From Burkholderiaceae bacterium (lineage in GTDB: Bacteria; Pseudomonadota; Gammaproteobacteria; Burkholderiales; Burkholderiaceae_C): a stretch of 64,000 bases of DNA. The DNA lies in assembly GCA_024235995.1 (NCBI GenBank), contig JACKLI010000001.1, positions 2,046,001 through 2,110,000 of the forward strand, given 5' to 3'. The notes under the pieces are model-generated. The model ran no database searches. It was not told where the DNA came from and saw nothing but the letters and a program-made list of their open reading frames with translations. Every line of letters begins with the position of its first letter. Within the stretch, counting starts at the first letter, position 1. A program made the translations under genes and the position numbers. Shown one piece after another: positions 1 through 9,016 of the stretch.

Positions 1-1702
<1,702 letters not shown>

Positions 1703-1707
1703 AAACG

Positions 1708-1757
1708 TTTTGGCTTGTAGCGCTTGTCCAGAAAGCGCAATCAGCTCAGCAATTGAT
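1708..1757 (+). repeat. Dispersed palindromic repeat, copy A
   Basis: One member of a dispersed family of about 65 bp in this window. Its core TAGCGCTTGTCCAGAAAGCG is followed by CAATCAGCT. It fills the alaS-vapC gap and reaches into the last codons of vapC. It shares the 14-mer AAGCGCAATCAGCT with the copy in rluB and about 23 of 32 bases with the copy in the dioxygenase linker. Confidence 0.65.
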
Positions 1758-2166
1758 AGCGAAGTCCGGTGAATTTGGCAAAATCCTTGTCGAAGGTCAG
1801 CACCTCGGCGCCGTGCTCGATGGCCAGTGCGGCGATGTGGGCGTCGTTGGTCAGGTTGCCGGCCACGCCCGCTTCGAGCAGCAGGCGCGAGACGAGATCC
1901 AGGTGGCGAACCCCCGGCTGGAGCAACTGCGCCCGGGGGTGCTGCAGCCATTCGTGGACCAGCGCCAGCGCGTCGGCTACGGCCAGTGGCCTGGGCATGA
2001 TGCCGCTGCGCGTGGCCACGCGGATAAAGCCGATCAGCGGCAGCCAGGCGAGTGCCACGCCTGCGTTGTCGGAGAACGCTTGTTGCAATGCCTGTTGCGC
2101 GACCCGGTGGTGCGGGCTGCGGTCATATACCGCGTTGAACAGCACGTTGGTGTCCAGCAGCCTCAT
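1741..2166 (-). CDS. vapC: PIN-domain ribonuclease toxin, VapC family
   Basis: Toxin of a type II toxin-antitoxin pair; PIN domains are Mg-dependent RNases that cut tRNA or rRNA when released from the antitoxin. The 141-residue protein spans one PIN domain: LLDTN with Asp5 at the N-terminus, NDAH with Asp108, and FDKDF with Asp126/Asp128 near the C-terminus. The Glu many PIN proteins carry around residue 45 is not seen in the [12 protein letters not shown] stretch; from memory, the TIGR00028-like subfamily also varies there. Its ATG overlaps the antitoxin stop (ATGA), so the two are translationally coupled. Its target is unknown. Confidence 0.9.
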   Translation of the reverse strand: MRLLDTNVLFNAVYDRSPHHRVAQQALQQAFSDNAGVALAWLPLIGFIRVATRSGIMPRPLAVADALALVHEWLQHPRAQLLQPGVRHLDLVSRLLLEAGVAGNLTNDAHIAALAIEHGAEVLTFDKDFAKFTGLRYQLLS

Positions 2167-2447
2167 GGTTCACGCAGCATCTGGGCGATCAGCTCGGCGT
2201 CTTCCAGGTTGCCCGCCAGCTTGTTGAGCTGCGTCAGGTCGATCGTGGGCTCGCCCATGTCGAAGGTGCGCTGCACGAAGGGCGGTATGTCCTCGGCCAC
2301 GCGCGCGGGCACCGCCGAGATCGGCACGATCTTGGCCACCGGCTTGTTGTGGCGCGTGATGACCACTTCCTCGCCGCGCTCGGCGCGGGCGACCAGCTCG
2401 CTCAGGTGGGTCTTGGCCTCGAACAGGCCGATGGCGGCAGCGGTCAT
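2163..2447 (-). CDS. vapB: Antitoxin of the Phd/YefM type (VapB partner)
   Basis: Predicted antitoxin, 94 residues, starting at MTAAAIGLFEAKTHLSELVA. The N-terminal half matches the Phd/YefM DNA-binding fold: EAKTHLSELVARAERGEEVV followed by ITRHNKPVAKIVP. The C-terminal half (DIPPFVQRTFDMGEP onward) is probably disordered until it wraps the toxin. An upstream in-frame extension exists, but this ATG is where family similarity begins. It precedes the toxin gene with a 4-bp overlap. Such antitoxins usually repress their own promoter, which would lie in the short gap before the HxlR gene. Confidence 0.88.
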   Translation of the reverse strand: MTAAAIGLFEAKTHLSELVARAERGEEVVITRHNKPVAKIVPISAVPARVAEDIPPFVQRTFDMGEPTIDLTQLNKLAGNLEDAELIAQMLREP

Positions 2448-2520
2448 GGCGGGCCTTTTGGAAATTGGTTGAATCAACCAGATTTTACGTGCAAAGGCGC
2501 CCCATGCCGGCGCCCGGGCC

Positions 2521-3219
2521 TCACGCCGCCTGCTTGGCCACCGCCGCAAACGCGCTGCCCGGCAGCCAGGCGCGCAGCCGGGCCGCCAGCTCGGGCGTGC
2601 CGGTCAGGCGCAGCGCGCCGCTGCCCATGGCGCGCTGCCAGTCGCTGTAGCCCAGCCACACCTCGGTCAGCGTGCGCAGGTCGGTGCTGACGTACAGGTC
2701 GACGTCGAAACCCGGATCGACGGTGCACAGGTCGGGCTCGTGCCCGCGCTCGACCAGCAGCCAGTAGTTGCGCTCGGGCGGCGCGCGGTCGCTGAAGATG
2801 AATTCGATGGTGGTGCGCGCCGCCGGCACCGGCTCGGGCCGCACGTTGCGGCGGATGTCCCACATCAGCAGGTTGGCGTCCAGGTGCCGCAGCGTGGCCT
2901 CGGTCGTCACCCAGCGCTGGCCCCACACGCCCACGGCCTCGACGATGGGGCGCAGCTCCTGGCCGGCCGCCGTCAGGTGGTATTCGTGCGCATCGGCGCC
3001 GCGCGCCGGCGCCGTGCGCGCCACGATGCCGCAGGCCTCCAGCTCCCTCAGCCGCTTGGCCAGCAGGGCCGAGGACATGCGCGGCACGCCGCGGCGCAGG
3101 TCGTTGAAGTGGCACGAGCCCAGCATCAGCTCGCGCACCAGCAGCAGCGTCCAGCGGTTGCACAGCACCTCGGCGGCCATGGCCACGGGGCAGAACTGGC
3201 GGTAGCTGACGTTGGACAT
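2521..3219 (-). CDS. HxlR-family regulator with C-terminal SCP2-like domain
   Basis: Predicted DNA-binding regulator of 232 residues. The N-terminal 100 residues are an HxlR winged helix (CPVAMAAEVLCNRWTLLLVR, then MSSALLAKRLRELEACGIV), with the conserved Cys at position 10. The C-terminal half (LLMWDIRRNV onward) resembles the SCP2 sterol/lipid-carrier fold found fused to some HxlR proteins, so ligand sensing there is an inference. Start chosen at MSNVSYRQFC because GGAGAAC lies just upstream; an Arg-rich upstream extension is less likely. It is divergent from the methyltransferase at 3393, whose promoter it may control. Confidence 0.88.
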   Translation of the reverse strand: MSNVSYRQFCPVAMAAEVLCNRWTLLLVRELMLGSCHFNDLRRGVPRMSSALLAKRLRELEACGIVARTAPARGADAHEYHLTAAGQELRPIVEAVGVWGQRWVTTEATLRHLDANLLMWDIRRNVRPEPVPAARTTIEFIFSDRAPPERNYWLLVERGHEPDLCTVDPGFDVDLYVSTDLRTLTEVWLGYSDWQRAMGSGALRLTGTPELAARLRAWLPGSAFAAVAKQAA

Positions 3220-3392
3220 GGACGTTCTCCGGCGCCGGCGGCGGCGCTGCGCCATTCAATCTACGCCGCCGGGGGCGCGAGCGCCAGTTCAGAAGCTGAA
3301 CCACCGCGGTTCAGAACGAGAACTTGAAAGCCGCCGGGCCCACCGCGCAGCATGGGTGCCCCGGTTCACGCCGCTTCTTGCTGGAGAGTCTC

Positions 3393-4223
3393 ATGTCCAC
3401 CGCCACTCTTGAATCGCCCGCGCTCGACTACGCCGCGCTCAAGCAGCGCCAGCACGCCGTCTGGTCCTCGGGCGACTACGCCATCCTGGGCACCACCCTG
3501 CAGATCATGGGCGAGAGCCTGTGCGAGGCGGTCGATTTGCGCGCCGGCAGCCAGGTGCTGGACGTGGCCGCCGGCAACGGCAACGCCACGCTGGCGGCGG
3601 CGCGCCGCTTTGCCCACGTCACCTCCACCGACTACGTGGACGCGCTGCTCGAGCGCGGGCGCGAGCGCGCCGCCGCCGAGCGGCTGCAGGTCAGCTTTCG
3701 GCACGCCGACGCCGAGGCGCTGCCCTTTGCCGACGCGCGCTTCGACGTCGCGCTGTCCACTGTGGGCGTGATGTTCACCCCCAACCAGCAGCGGGCCGCC
3801 GCCGAGCTGGTGCGCGTGGTGCGCCCGGGCGGGCGCATCGGCCTGGCCTGCTGGACGCCCGAGGGCTTCATCGGCCAGGTGCTCAAGGCCGTGGGCCGCC
3901 ACCTGCCGGCGCCGCCCGCCGGCCTGAGCTCGCCCCTGCGCTGGGGCACCGAGGCCGGCCTGCGCGAGCTGTTTCCCGGTCAGCGCATCCAGGCCACGCC
4001 GCGCGAGTTCATGTTCCGCTACGAATCGGCTCAGCACTGGGTGGACGTGTTCCGCGCCTTCTACGGCCCGGTGCACCGCGCCTTCGCCGCGCTGGCGCCC
4101 GACGAGCAGAAGGGGCTCGAAGGCGAAATCCTGGAGTTGCTGGCGCGCTTCAACCGCGCCGGCGCCGATTCGCTGGTGGTGCCCGGCGCGTACCTGGAGG
4201 CGGTGATCGAGCGCGCCCCGTGA
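3393..4223 (+). CDS. Class I SAM-dependent methyltransferase
   Basis: Cytoplasmic methyltransferase of 276 residues of the UbiE/Methyltransf_11 type. SAM-binding motif I is VLDVAAGNGNATLAAARR (residues 55-72), followed by the acidic loop in TSTDYVDALLERGR, motif II in ADAEALPFADARFDVALS, and VVRPGGRIGLACW. The substrate cannot be deduced. Start chosen at MSTATLESP, preceded by GGAGAG. It is divergent from the HxlR regulator and followed 47 bp downstream by a small membrane-protein gene, so these may be one co-regulated transcript. Confidence 0.9.
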   Translation: MSTATLESPALDYAALKQRQHAVWSSGDYAILGTTLQIMGESLCEAVDLRAGSQVLDVAAGNGNATLAAARRFAHVTSTDYVDALLERGRERAAAERLQVSFRHADAEALPFADARFDVALSTVGVMFTPNQQRAAAELVRVVRPGGRIGLACWTPEGFIGQVLKAVGRHLPAPPAGLSSPLRWGTEAGLRELFPGQRIQATPREFMFRYESAQHWVDVFRAFYGPVHRAFAALAPDEQKGLEGEILELLARFNRAGADSLVVPGAYLEAVIERAP

Positions 4224-4270
4224 GCGGCCTTGCAGCAACCGAGCACGCACCTCGACTCCGGGAGCCTTCC

Positions 4271-4729
4271 ATGACCGACACGACCAAACTCCGCGTCCTG
4301 CCGCTGGCGCTGCGCACGATCGGCGTGGTGCTGATCTTCGGCCTGTACCCGCTCACGGTGCTGTGGCCCAGCGGCTGGACCTGGCACCACGGGGGCCCCT
4401 CGTACTACCTGCAGATGATCCTGGGCATTTACGCGAGCCTGGGCGTCTTCCTGTGGCTGGCCGCCCGCAACCCGGCGCTTCACCAGGGCCTGATCGCGTT
4501 CACCATCTGGTCCAGCGTGGTCCACGCCCTGATCATGGCCGTCCAGGCCATCGTCAGCCCCGAGCACATGGGCCACCTGGTTGGCGACGTCCCCGCGCTG
4601 CTGCTGATCGCCGCCGTGCTGGCCTACCTCTGCCCCAGCGCCGCGCGGGGCGACTTCAGCGCGGCCTTCACCCAGCCGGGTGGCCCCGCCGCCACCCGTC
4701 AGCGCGCCGCAAACGTCGCCAGCCGGTGA
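4271..4729 (+). CDS. Small four-helix membrane protein (DUF6632-like)
   Basis: Predicted inner-membrane protein of 152 residues. Four hydrophobic segments are visible: TIGVVLIFGLYPLTVLW, YYLQMILGIYASLGVFLWLA, LIAFTIWSSVVHALIMAVQA and ALLLIAAVLAYLC. The pattern WPSGW...MILGIYASLGVFLWLAARNP...GHLVGDVPALL matches my recollection of DUF6632 proteins, which have no known function. The ATG follows GGGAGCC. The 3' end overlaps the convergent cyclic phosphodiesterase gene by 31 bp. It follows the methyltransferase and may share its transcript. Confidence 0.75.
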   Translation: MTDTTKLRVLPLALRTIGVVLIFGLYPLTVLWPSGWTWHHGGPSYYLQMILGIYASLGVFLWLAARNPALHQGLIAFTIWSSVVHALIMAVQAIVSPEHMGHLVGDVPALLLIAAVLAYLCPSAARGDFSAAFTQPGGPAATRQRAANVASR

Positions 4730-5106
4730 TAGCGCGGCGGCTGCGCCTGCAGGTCCGACCAGACCAGGTCGACCGCCTGCACGCGCCAGCCGATGGGCGC
4801 GGGGCGCAGCACGGCGATGGTGCCGCGCGGGGCATGCCACAGCTCGGCGCGCGTCAGCGCAAGGTCGAACGGCGCAAAGCGCAGCTCCGCCAGCGCGGCG
4901 CGCCAGGCCCGCTCGCGCCCGGCGTCCACCGCGTTGAAGAACTGCAGCGTCACGTGCATGCGCTCGGGCAGCGGGCGCAGGCGCGCCGGCAGTCCGCTCC
5001 AGCCCTGGCGCGCGGCGTCGATGGCCGCGCGCGCCGGCGCATCGGCAAACAGCGCGGTGAACAGGCGGCGCGGGGCGGGGACTCGGGCGCTTCGGTCATG
5101 GCGCAT
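4699..5106 (-). CDS. thpR: Shortened RNA 2',3'-cyclic phosphodiesterase (2H family)
   Basis: ThpR/LigT proteins open 2',3'-cyclic phosphates on RNA with two HxT/S motifs. This 135-residue version keeps the first motif (RMHVTLQFF) and the following region up to ELWHAPRGTIAVLRP, then jumps straight to IGWRVQAVDLVWSDL and the usual C-terminal end RYHRLATF. Family members are about 180 residues and carry a second HxTLAR motif in the part missing here. An in-frame deletion of about 50 codons is therefore likely, and with one catalytic His lost the protein is probably inactive or diverted. The frame is otherwise intact. Confidence 0.75.
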   Translation of the reverse strand: MRHDRSARVPAPRRLFTALFADAPARAAIDAARQGWSGLPARLRPLPERMHVTLQFFNAVDAGRERAWRAALAELRFAPFDLALTRAELWHAPRGTIAVLRPAPIGWRVQAVDLVWSDLQAQPPRYHRLATFAAR

Positions 5107-5177
5107 TGTCTCGCCACGGGTGCGGCCCGCGCATGGGTCAGAATGGCTGGTCCGGGCTGAAGGTGGCCAAGGGGCAG

Positions 5178-5245
5178 TTTTACAAACAAAATGAGCCGAT
5201 GGCCCGTGCCAACAAAGCGCAAACAGCTATCAAACCAATAGTAAC
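5178..5245 (+). repeat. Dispersed palindromic repeat, copy B
   Basis: Same family as copy A; the core ends GCGCAAACAGCTATCAAACC. It lies in the gap between the thpR-like gene and a fossil restriction-methylation fragment, whose first codon is only a few bases further on. Confidence 0.7.
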
Positions 5246-5251
5246 CTGGTC

Positions 5252-5389
5252 TTGATCACCCCCACCGATTTCATCGCCCAATGGGGCCCTGGCGGTCCCG
5301 CCGCGCACCTGAACGAGGAGCAGGGCGCGCAAAGCCACTTCCTGGACCTGTGCGATCTGCTGGGTGGTTGCAAGGAGGCTGGTTCATGA
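5252..5389 (+). pseudogene. Fossil N-terminus of an MmeI-like DNA methyltransferase / restriction enzyme
   Basis: A 45-codon frame from TTG encodes LITPTDFIAQWGPGGPAAHL, then NEEQGAQSHFLDLCDLLGG. I recognise this as the opening of MmeI-like (type IIG/IIL) class I DNA methyltransferases, proteins of about 900-1000 residues. The frame stops at a TGA overlapping the ATG of the next gene, and nothing further of the methylase is visible. It reads as a deletion scar in which the rest of a restriction-modification gene was replaced by the exported-protein gene. The family call rests on a short match from memory. Confidence 0.6.
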
Positions 5390-6534
5390 GCGATCACCGA
5401 GCATTGCAAGCGGCGATGCTGGGCATCTGCCTGGCGGTGGGGACAGCGGCGCCCGCCATGGCATGGAAGCTCACCCCCGAGGCGACGACGACCGAGCGCA
5501 GGCTGGCTGCGTATTCGGCCAGCCGCTTGCAACGCGCGATCAACAGCGGGGCTTTTTGGGGTGTGGCGGTGGTAGGGCACCCGGTGCACGAAGACATCAC
5601 GCGGCGTGCGCTGCAATGCCCAGCCGATGGGGCTGAGACGCCAGGTTGCGAGTTTGATATCCGCTATCAGGTGGCGGGTGTGCGCTGGAATGACGACCCA
5701 GCGTTCAAGTTTCTGCCGGGGCGAGGCGGGTATGCGGGCTGCACGGCGGGCCAGACGGTGCGTTTGGTCACGCAGCCGATGTGCTGGGGGCAAGTGTTTC
5801 GGCATGGCGAGAGTGCGGCCGGCCGTGGCGTGCGCATGACCGGCGCCAACTCCAATTTGCTGGTGCGTTCGCACTTCGGTGACCTGCAATTCCTGCACGC
5901 CATGGCGATCGCGGACGGCGAGGCACCCGAGCAAACCCGGCGCAATGTGCTGGCGTGGGCGGAGTTTGCCTGGCGTACGGCGATTGGCGAGCCAAGGTTC
6001 GACTCCCAGCGCATGGTGGCCAGCCTGCCCATCGACGGGTTTGCCCAGCGTTTTCGGTTCAATCAAGGCTGGCGTATCCAGGACTTGTTTGCGCTGGGCG
6101 ATCCCTCGGCGCGCCGGGACGACCGGCTGCAGCGCATTGCCCTGGGCAGCCTGTTGCACGTGGTGCAAGACTCGTTTGCCGCCGGCCACACGCAGCGCGC
6201 GGTGCCCGTGCCCGGCTCCACCTGTGCCGGGCGCGCCGACTGGCCGGCACCGGGTCCCATCGTCGAGTTTCACTCCTACCCGCACCAGGACTCGCGCAAG
6301 CACGGCCGTGCCGATCAACCCGATGCGCTGGCGGCCCACCTGCTGGGGGCACAACCCAACGTGATCGACGTGGTGCGCACGCTGGCCGAGCTGTGGCGGG
6401 CCAGGACGGCGTGGGACGATGCGCGGCCCTATCTCGAGTGCGTGTTCATGCTGACGCCCGATGCGCGCCCCGCGTCGCCGGGCGACGACTACCGCCCCGG
6501 CGCGTTTCCCGATCCCGCGTTGTGGAGGGGTTGA
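5386..6534 (+). CDS. Exported protein resembling zinc-dependent phospholipase C / S1-P1 nuclease fold
   Basis: 382 residues from the ATG at 5386, which follows a strong AAGGAGG. The N-terminus is a Sec signal peptide (hydrophobic run, cleavage likely after APAMA). The mature part has spaced His/Asp clusters: VGHPVHEDITRRAL, RSHFGDLQFLHAMA, LGSLLHVVQDSFAAGHTQR and EFHSYPHQDSRKHGRAD. The HVVQDSFAAGH block resembles the His/Asp Zn ligands of phospholipase C and P1-like nucleases, so a periplasmic or secreted hydrolase is plausible; the substrate is unknown. In-frame codons continue past the stop. The gene abuts a restriction-gene fossil, which suggests transfer. Confidence 0.65.
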   Translation: MSDHRALQAAMLGICLAVGTAAPAMAWKLTPEATTTERRLAAYSASRLQRAINSGAFWGVAVVGHPVHEDITRRALQCPADGAETPGCEFDIRYQVAGVRWNDDPAFKFLPGRGGYAGCTAGQTVRLVTQPMCWGQVFRHGESAAGRGVRMTGANSNLLVRSHFGDLQFLHAMAIADGEAPEQTRRNVLAWAEFAWRTAIGEPRFDSQRMVASLPIDGFAQRFRFNQGWRIQDLFALGDPSARRDDRLQRIALGSLLHVVQDSFAAGHTQRAVPVPGSTCAGRADWPAPGPIVEFHSYPHQDSRKHGRADQPDALAAHLLGAQPNVIDVVRTLAELWRARTAWDDARPYLECVFMLTPDARPASPGDDYRPGAFPDPALWRG

Positions 6535-6681
6535 GATGCGGCGTCCGATGATGTGGGCGCAGCCGTGCACGAGCCGCGGCTCTATGAGAAGCACTTCGGG
6601 CGCGAGCAACTGGACCAGGCGCGGCTGCGGCTTGAAGAGCTCGATCGGCTGTTGCGTGCATTGACCGGGTACGGCTGTTGA
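6535..6681 (+). other. In-frame continuation after the exported-protein stop; possible C-terminal remnant
   Basis: After the TGA at 6532-6534 the same frame stays open for 48 codons, including EPRLYEKHFGREQLDQARLR, then LEELDRLLRALTGYGC and a stop. The segment looks like an amphipathic helix and has protein-like codon choice. It may be the original C-terminus cut off by a nonsense change, or a separate small GTG-start gene. I do not recognise it. Confidence 0.35.
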
Positions 6682-6745
6682 GCGCTTGCGCACGACACCG
6701 TGGGTGCACCAGGCGAGCACCTTGCATGCATTGGCCGGCCGGCAT

Positions 6746-7582
6746 TCACCCCTGCGCCGCCAGCAGGCGGGCCATGCTCGGGAGCACTTCGCCCACGGGC
6801 TGCGTCACCTTGAGCGCCAGCATGTCGTCGGCGCGCGTGCGGCCCAGGTTGATGGCGGCGATGGGCTTGCCGGCAGCAGCAAAGGCCTGGGCAAAGCGGT
6901 AGCCCGAATACACCATCAGCGAGGAGCCGGCCACCAGCAGCGCGTCGGCGCGCTGCAGCGCGGCCATGGCGGCGTCGACGCGTTCGCGCGGCACGTTTTC
7001 GCCAAAGAACACCACGTCGGGCTTGAGCATGCCGGTGCCGCAGCGGGGGCAGGCGAGCACCTGGAAGGTGGAGAAGTCCAGGCCGTCCAGGTCGGCATCG
7101 CCGTCGGGGGCGGTGGCGGCCTGGTGACGATGCCAGCCGGGATTGCGCGCGTGCAGCAGCGCCTGCCAGTCGGTGCGCGGCAGGCGTGTGTGGCAGGCCA
7201 GGCACACCACGGTGTCGATGCGCCCGTGCAGGTCGATGACGCGCCGGCTGCCGGCGGCGCCGTGCAGGCCGTCGACGTTTTGCGTCAGCAGCAGCTCGAC
7301 GTGGCCGGCCGCTTCCAGCCGCGCCAGCGCCTGGTGCGCGGGGCCGGGGCGGGCGGCGCTCATCACGCGCCAGCCGATCAGGCTGCGCGCCCAGTAGCGC
7401 TGGCGGGCCCGTTCATCGCCGGTGAAGGCCTGGAAGGTCATGGGCGGCGCGCGCTTCCACTGGCCCTGGGCGTCGCGGTAGTCGGGAATGCCGCTGTCGG
7501 TGCTGCACCCCGCGCCCGTCAGCACCAGCAGGCGCGGATGGCGGTGGGCGAAGGCGGCGAGGGCGTGCAGGTCGGCCGGCAT
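6746..7582 (-). CDS. NAD-dependent protein deacylase, class II sirtuin (SIRT4-like)
   Basis: Removes acyl groups from protein lysines using NAD+. The 278-residue protein shows the full Sir2 signature: [14 protein letters not shown] at 23-36, TQNVDGLH around 100-107, catalytic His119 in VIDLHG, a zinc ribbon with Cys127/Cys130 and Cys178/Cys181, and [12 protein letters not shown] in the nucleotide-binding half. The GIPDYR form and the long insertion between the zinc pairs resemble class II (SIRT4-type) bacterial sirtuins rather than CobB. It stands alone, upstream of and opposite to tRNA-Arg. Confidence 0.93.
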   Translation of the reverse strand: MPADLHALAAFAHRHPRLLVLTGAGCSTDSGIPDYRDAQGQWKRAPPMTFQAFTGDERARQRYWARSLIGWRVMSAARPGPAHQALARLEAAGHVELLLTQNVDGLHGAAGSRRVIDLHGRIDTVVCLACHTRLPRTDWQALLHARNPGWHRHQAATAPDGDADLDGLDFSTFQVLACPRCGTGMLKPDVVFFGENVPRERVDAAMAALQRADALLVAGSSLMVYSGYRFAQAFAAAGKPIAAINLGRTRADDMLALKVTQPVGEVLPSMARLLAAQG

Positions 7583-7647
7583 GGATGGGCATGATGCCGC
7601 AGGCGGGCGGCGCGCCAGCGCCCCTGCACCACGCCAAAATCTTGTTG

Positions 7648-7653
7648 TATACT
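7648..7653 (+). promoter_or_regulatory. -10 box of the tRNA-Arg promoter
   Basis: TATACT lies 15 bp before the tRNA 5' end, a good match to the sigma-70 -10 consensus. The -35 region (around TGCACC at 7625) is weak. Confidence 0.55.
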
Positions 7654-7668
7654 CTCACGCTTTCCTGT

Positions 7669-7745
7669 GCGGCTGTAGCTCAGTTGGATAGAGTACTTGG
7701 CTACGAACCAAGGGGTCGTGGGTTCGAATCCTGCCAGCCGCACCA
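7669..7745 (+). tRNA. tRNA-Arg(ACG)
   Basis: A 77-base cloverleaf with CCA encoded. The acceptor stem GCGGCTG pairs with CAGCCGC, the D arm is GCTC...GAGT, and the anticodon stem CTTGG/CCAAG holds loop CTACGAA. The T arm is GTGGG TTCGAAT CCTGC, with one weaker pair. The anticodon ACG is normally modified to ICG and reads CGU, CGC and CGA. The gene stands alone and is followed by a bidirectional terminator. Confidence 0.97.
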
Positions 7746-7752
7746 CCTATCG

Positions 7753-7789
7753 AAAAAAAGAGCCTGAACGATGTTCAGGCTCTTTTTTT
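7753..7789. terminator. Bidirectional intrinsic terminator
   Basis: A near-perfect hairpin: AAAAAAAGAGCCTGAAC, loop GAT, then its complement ending in seven T. The A and T tracts make it work on both strands, ending tRNA-Arg on the plus strand and the hydroxybenzoate/transport cluster on the minus strand. Confidence 0.93.
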
Positions 7790-7805
7790 ATCGGCGCTCG
7801 GTTGC

Positions 7806-8975
7806 TTACTTGCCCGGGTCCTTCACCGCCTTGATGGTGTCGAACTCGACGTTCTGTAGCACGCCGCCCACGCGCTCGACCTTGCGGATGTAGACGTTCT
7901 GGACGATGTCGCGCGTTTGCGGGTCGATCTCGACCGGGCCGCGCGGGCTGCTCCACTTCAGGCCCTTGGCGGCGGCCATGAAGGCGTCGGCGCTGGCGTC
8001 GCCCTTGGTCTTGGCCAGCGCCAGGTCGATCAGGTGCATGCCGTCGTAGCCGGCCACGGCCACGAAGTTGGCGCGGTCCTTGGGAAAGGCCTTGGCGTAG
8101 GCGGCGGTGAAGGCCTTGTTCTCGGGCGAGTCGTGCGCAGCCGAGTAGTGGAACGAGGTGATCATGCCGAGGGCGGCGTCGCCCATGGCGTCGAGCACGT
8201 CCTCGTCGGTCACATCACCGGTGGCCAGGGCCTTGATGCCGGCGGCGGCCAGGCCGCGCTCGGTGTAGCCCTTGGCCAGCGCCACGCCGGGCTCGCCGTT
8301 GGGCACGAACAAAAAGACGGCGTCGGGCCTGGCGTCCTTGATGCGCTGCAGGAAGGGCGCGTAGTCGGGCGTGGCGACGGGGGTGCGTACCTCGCCCACG
8401 ATCTGGCCGCCCAGGCTGGTGAAGGTTTTCTTGAACTGCTGCTCGGCGTCGTGGCCGGGGCCGTAGTCGGCCACCAGGGTGTAGACCTTCTTGATGCCGT
8501 TGGCGTGCGCCCACTGGGCCAGGGGCGCGGTGTCCTGCGGCAGCGTCATCGACACGCGCACGATGTTGGGCGACTTCTCGGTGATCGAGGAGGTGGCGGC
8601 GTTGAGCACCACCATGGGCACCTTGGCCTCGGTGGCCAGCGGCGCCACCGAGAAGGCGTTGGGCGTGAGCGTGAAGCCGGCCAGGATGTCGACCTTGTCC
8701 TTGATGATCAGCTCCTGCGCCAGGCGCTTGGCCACCGCCGGCGCGATGCCGGTGTCGTCCTTGACGATGAGCTTGACCTTGCGCCCGCCCAGGGTGTTGT
8801 CGTGCGCCGCCAGGTACAGCTCGATCCCGTGCTTGAGCTGCTTGCCGTGCGCGGCGAAGGGGCCGGACATGGGCATGACCAGGCCGATGGCGAGGTCCTT
8901 GGCCTGCGCCGTGGCGGATGCGGCCAGCACGCTGGCGGCCAGGCCGAGGGCGCCGAGGATTTTCAGGGGTTTCAT
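7806..8975 (-). CDS. ABC transporter periplasmic binding protein, branched-chain type (copy 1)
   Basis: Periplasmic type I solute-binding protein of 389 residues. The signal peptide MKPLKILGALGLAASVLAAS...AQA is followed by KDLAIGLVMPMSGPFAAHGK, typical of LivK/HAAT proteins. Conserved blocks include VKLIVKDDTGIAPAVAKRLA and GGQIVGEVRTPVATPDYAPF. It is the last gene of the minus-strand cluster, after mobA, and is closely related to the copy at 14405-15574, also 389 residues. In this context the ligand is more likely an aromatic acid (hydroxybenzoate or protocatechuate) than an amino acid; that is inference. Its start is internal to a longer open frame and set by the signal peptide. Confidence 0.92.
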   Translation of the reverse strand: MKPLKILGALGLAASVLAASATAQAKDLAIGLVMPMSGPFAAHGKQLKHGIELYLAAHDNTLGGRKVKLIVKDDTGIAPAVAKRLAQELIIKDKVDILAGFTLTPNAFSVAPLATEAKVPMVVLNAATSSITEKSPNIVRVSMTLPQDTAPLAQWAHANGIKKVYTLVADYGPGHDAEQQFKKTFTSLGGQIVGEVRTPVATPDYAPFLQRIKDARPDAVFLFVPNGEPGVALAKGYTERGLAAAGIKALATGDVTDEDVLDAMGDAALGMITSFHYSAAHDSPENKAFTAAYAKAFPKDRANFVAVAGYDGMHLIDLALAKTKGDASADAFMAAAKGLKWSSPRGPVEIDPQTRDIVQNVYIRKVERVGGVLQNVEFDTIKAVKDPGK

Positions 8976-9016
8976 GCAGGGCTTTCTGGGTGGCGGGATG
9001 GGGATGGGGGAGGGGG

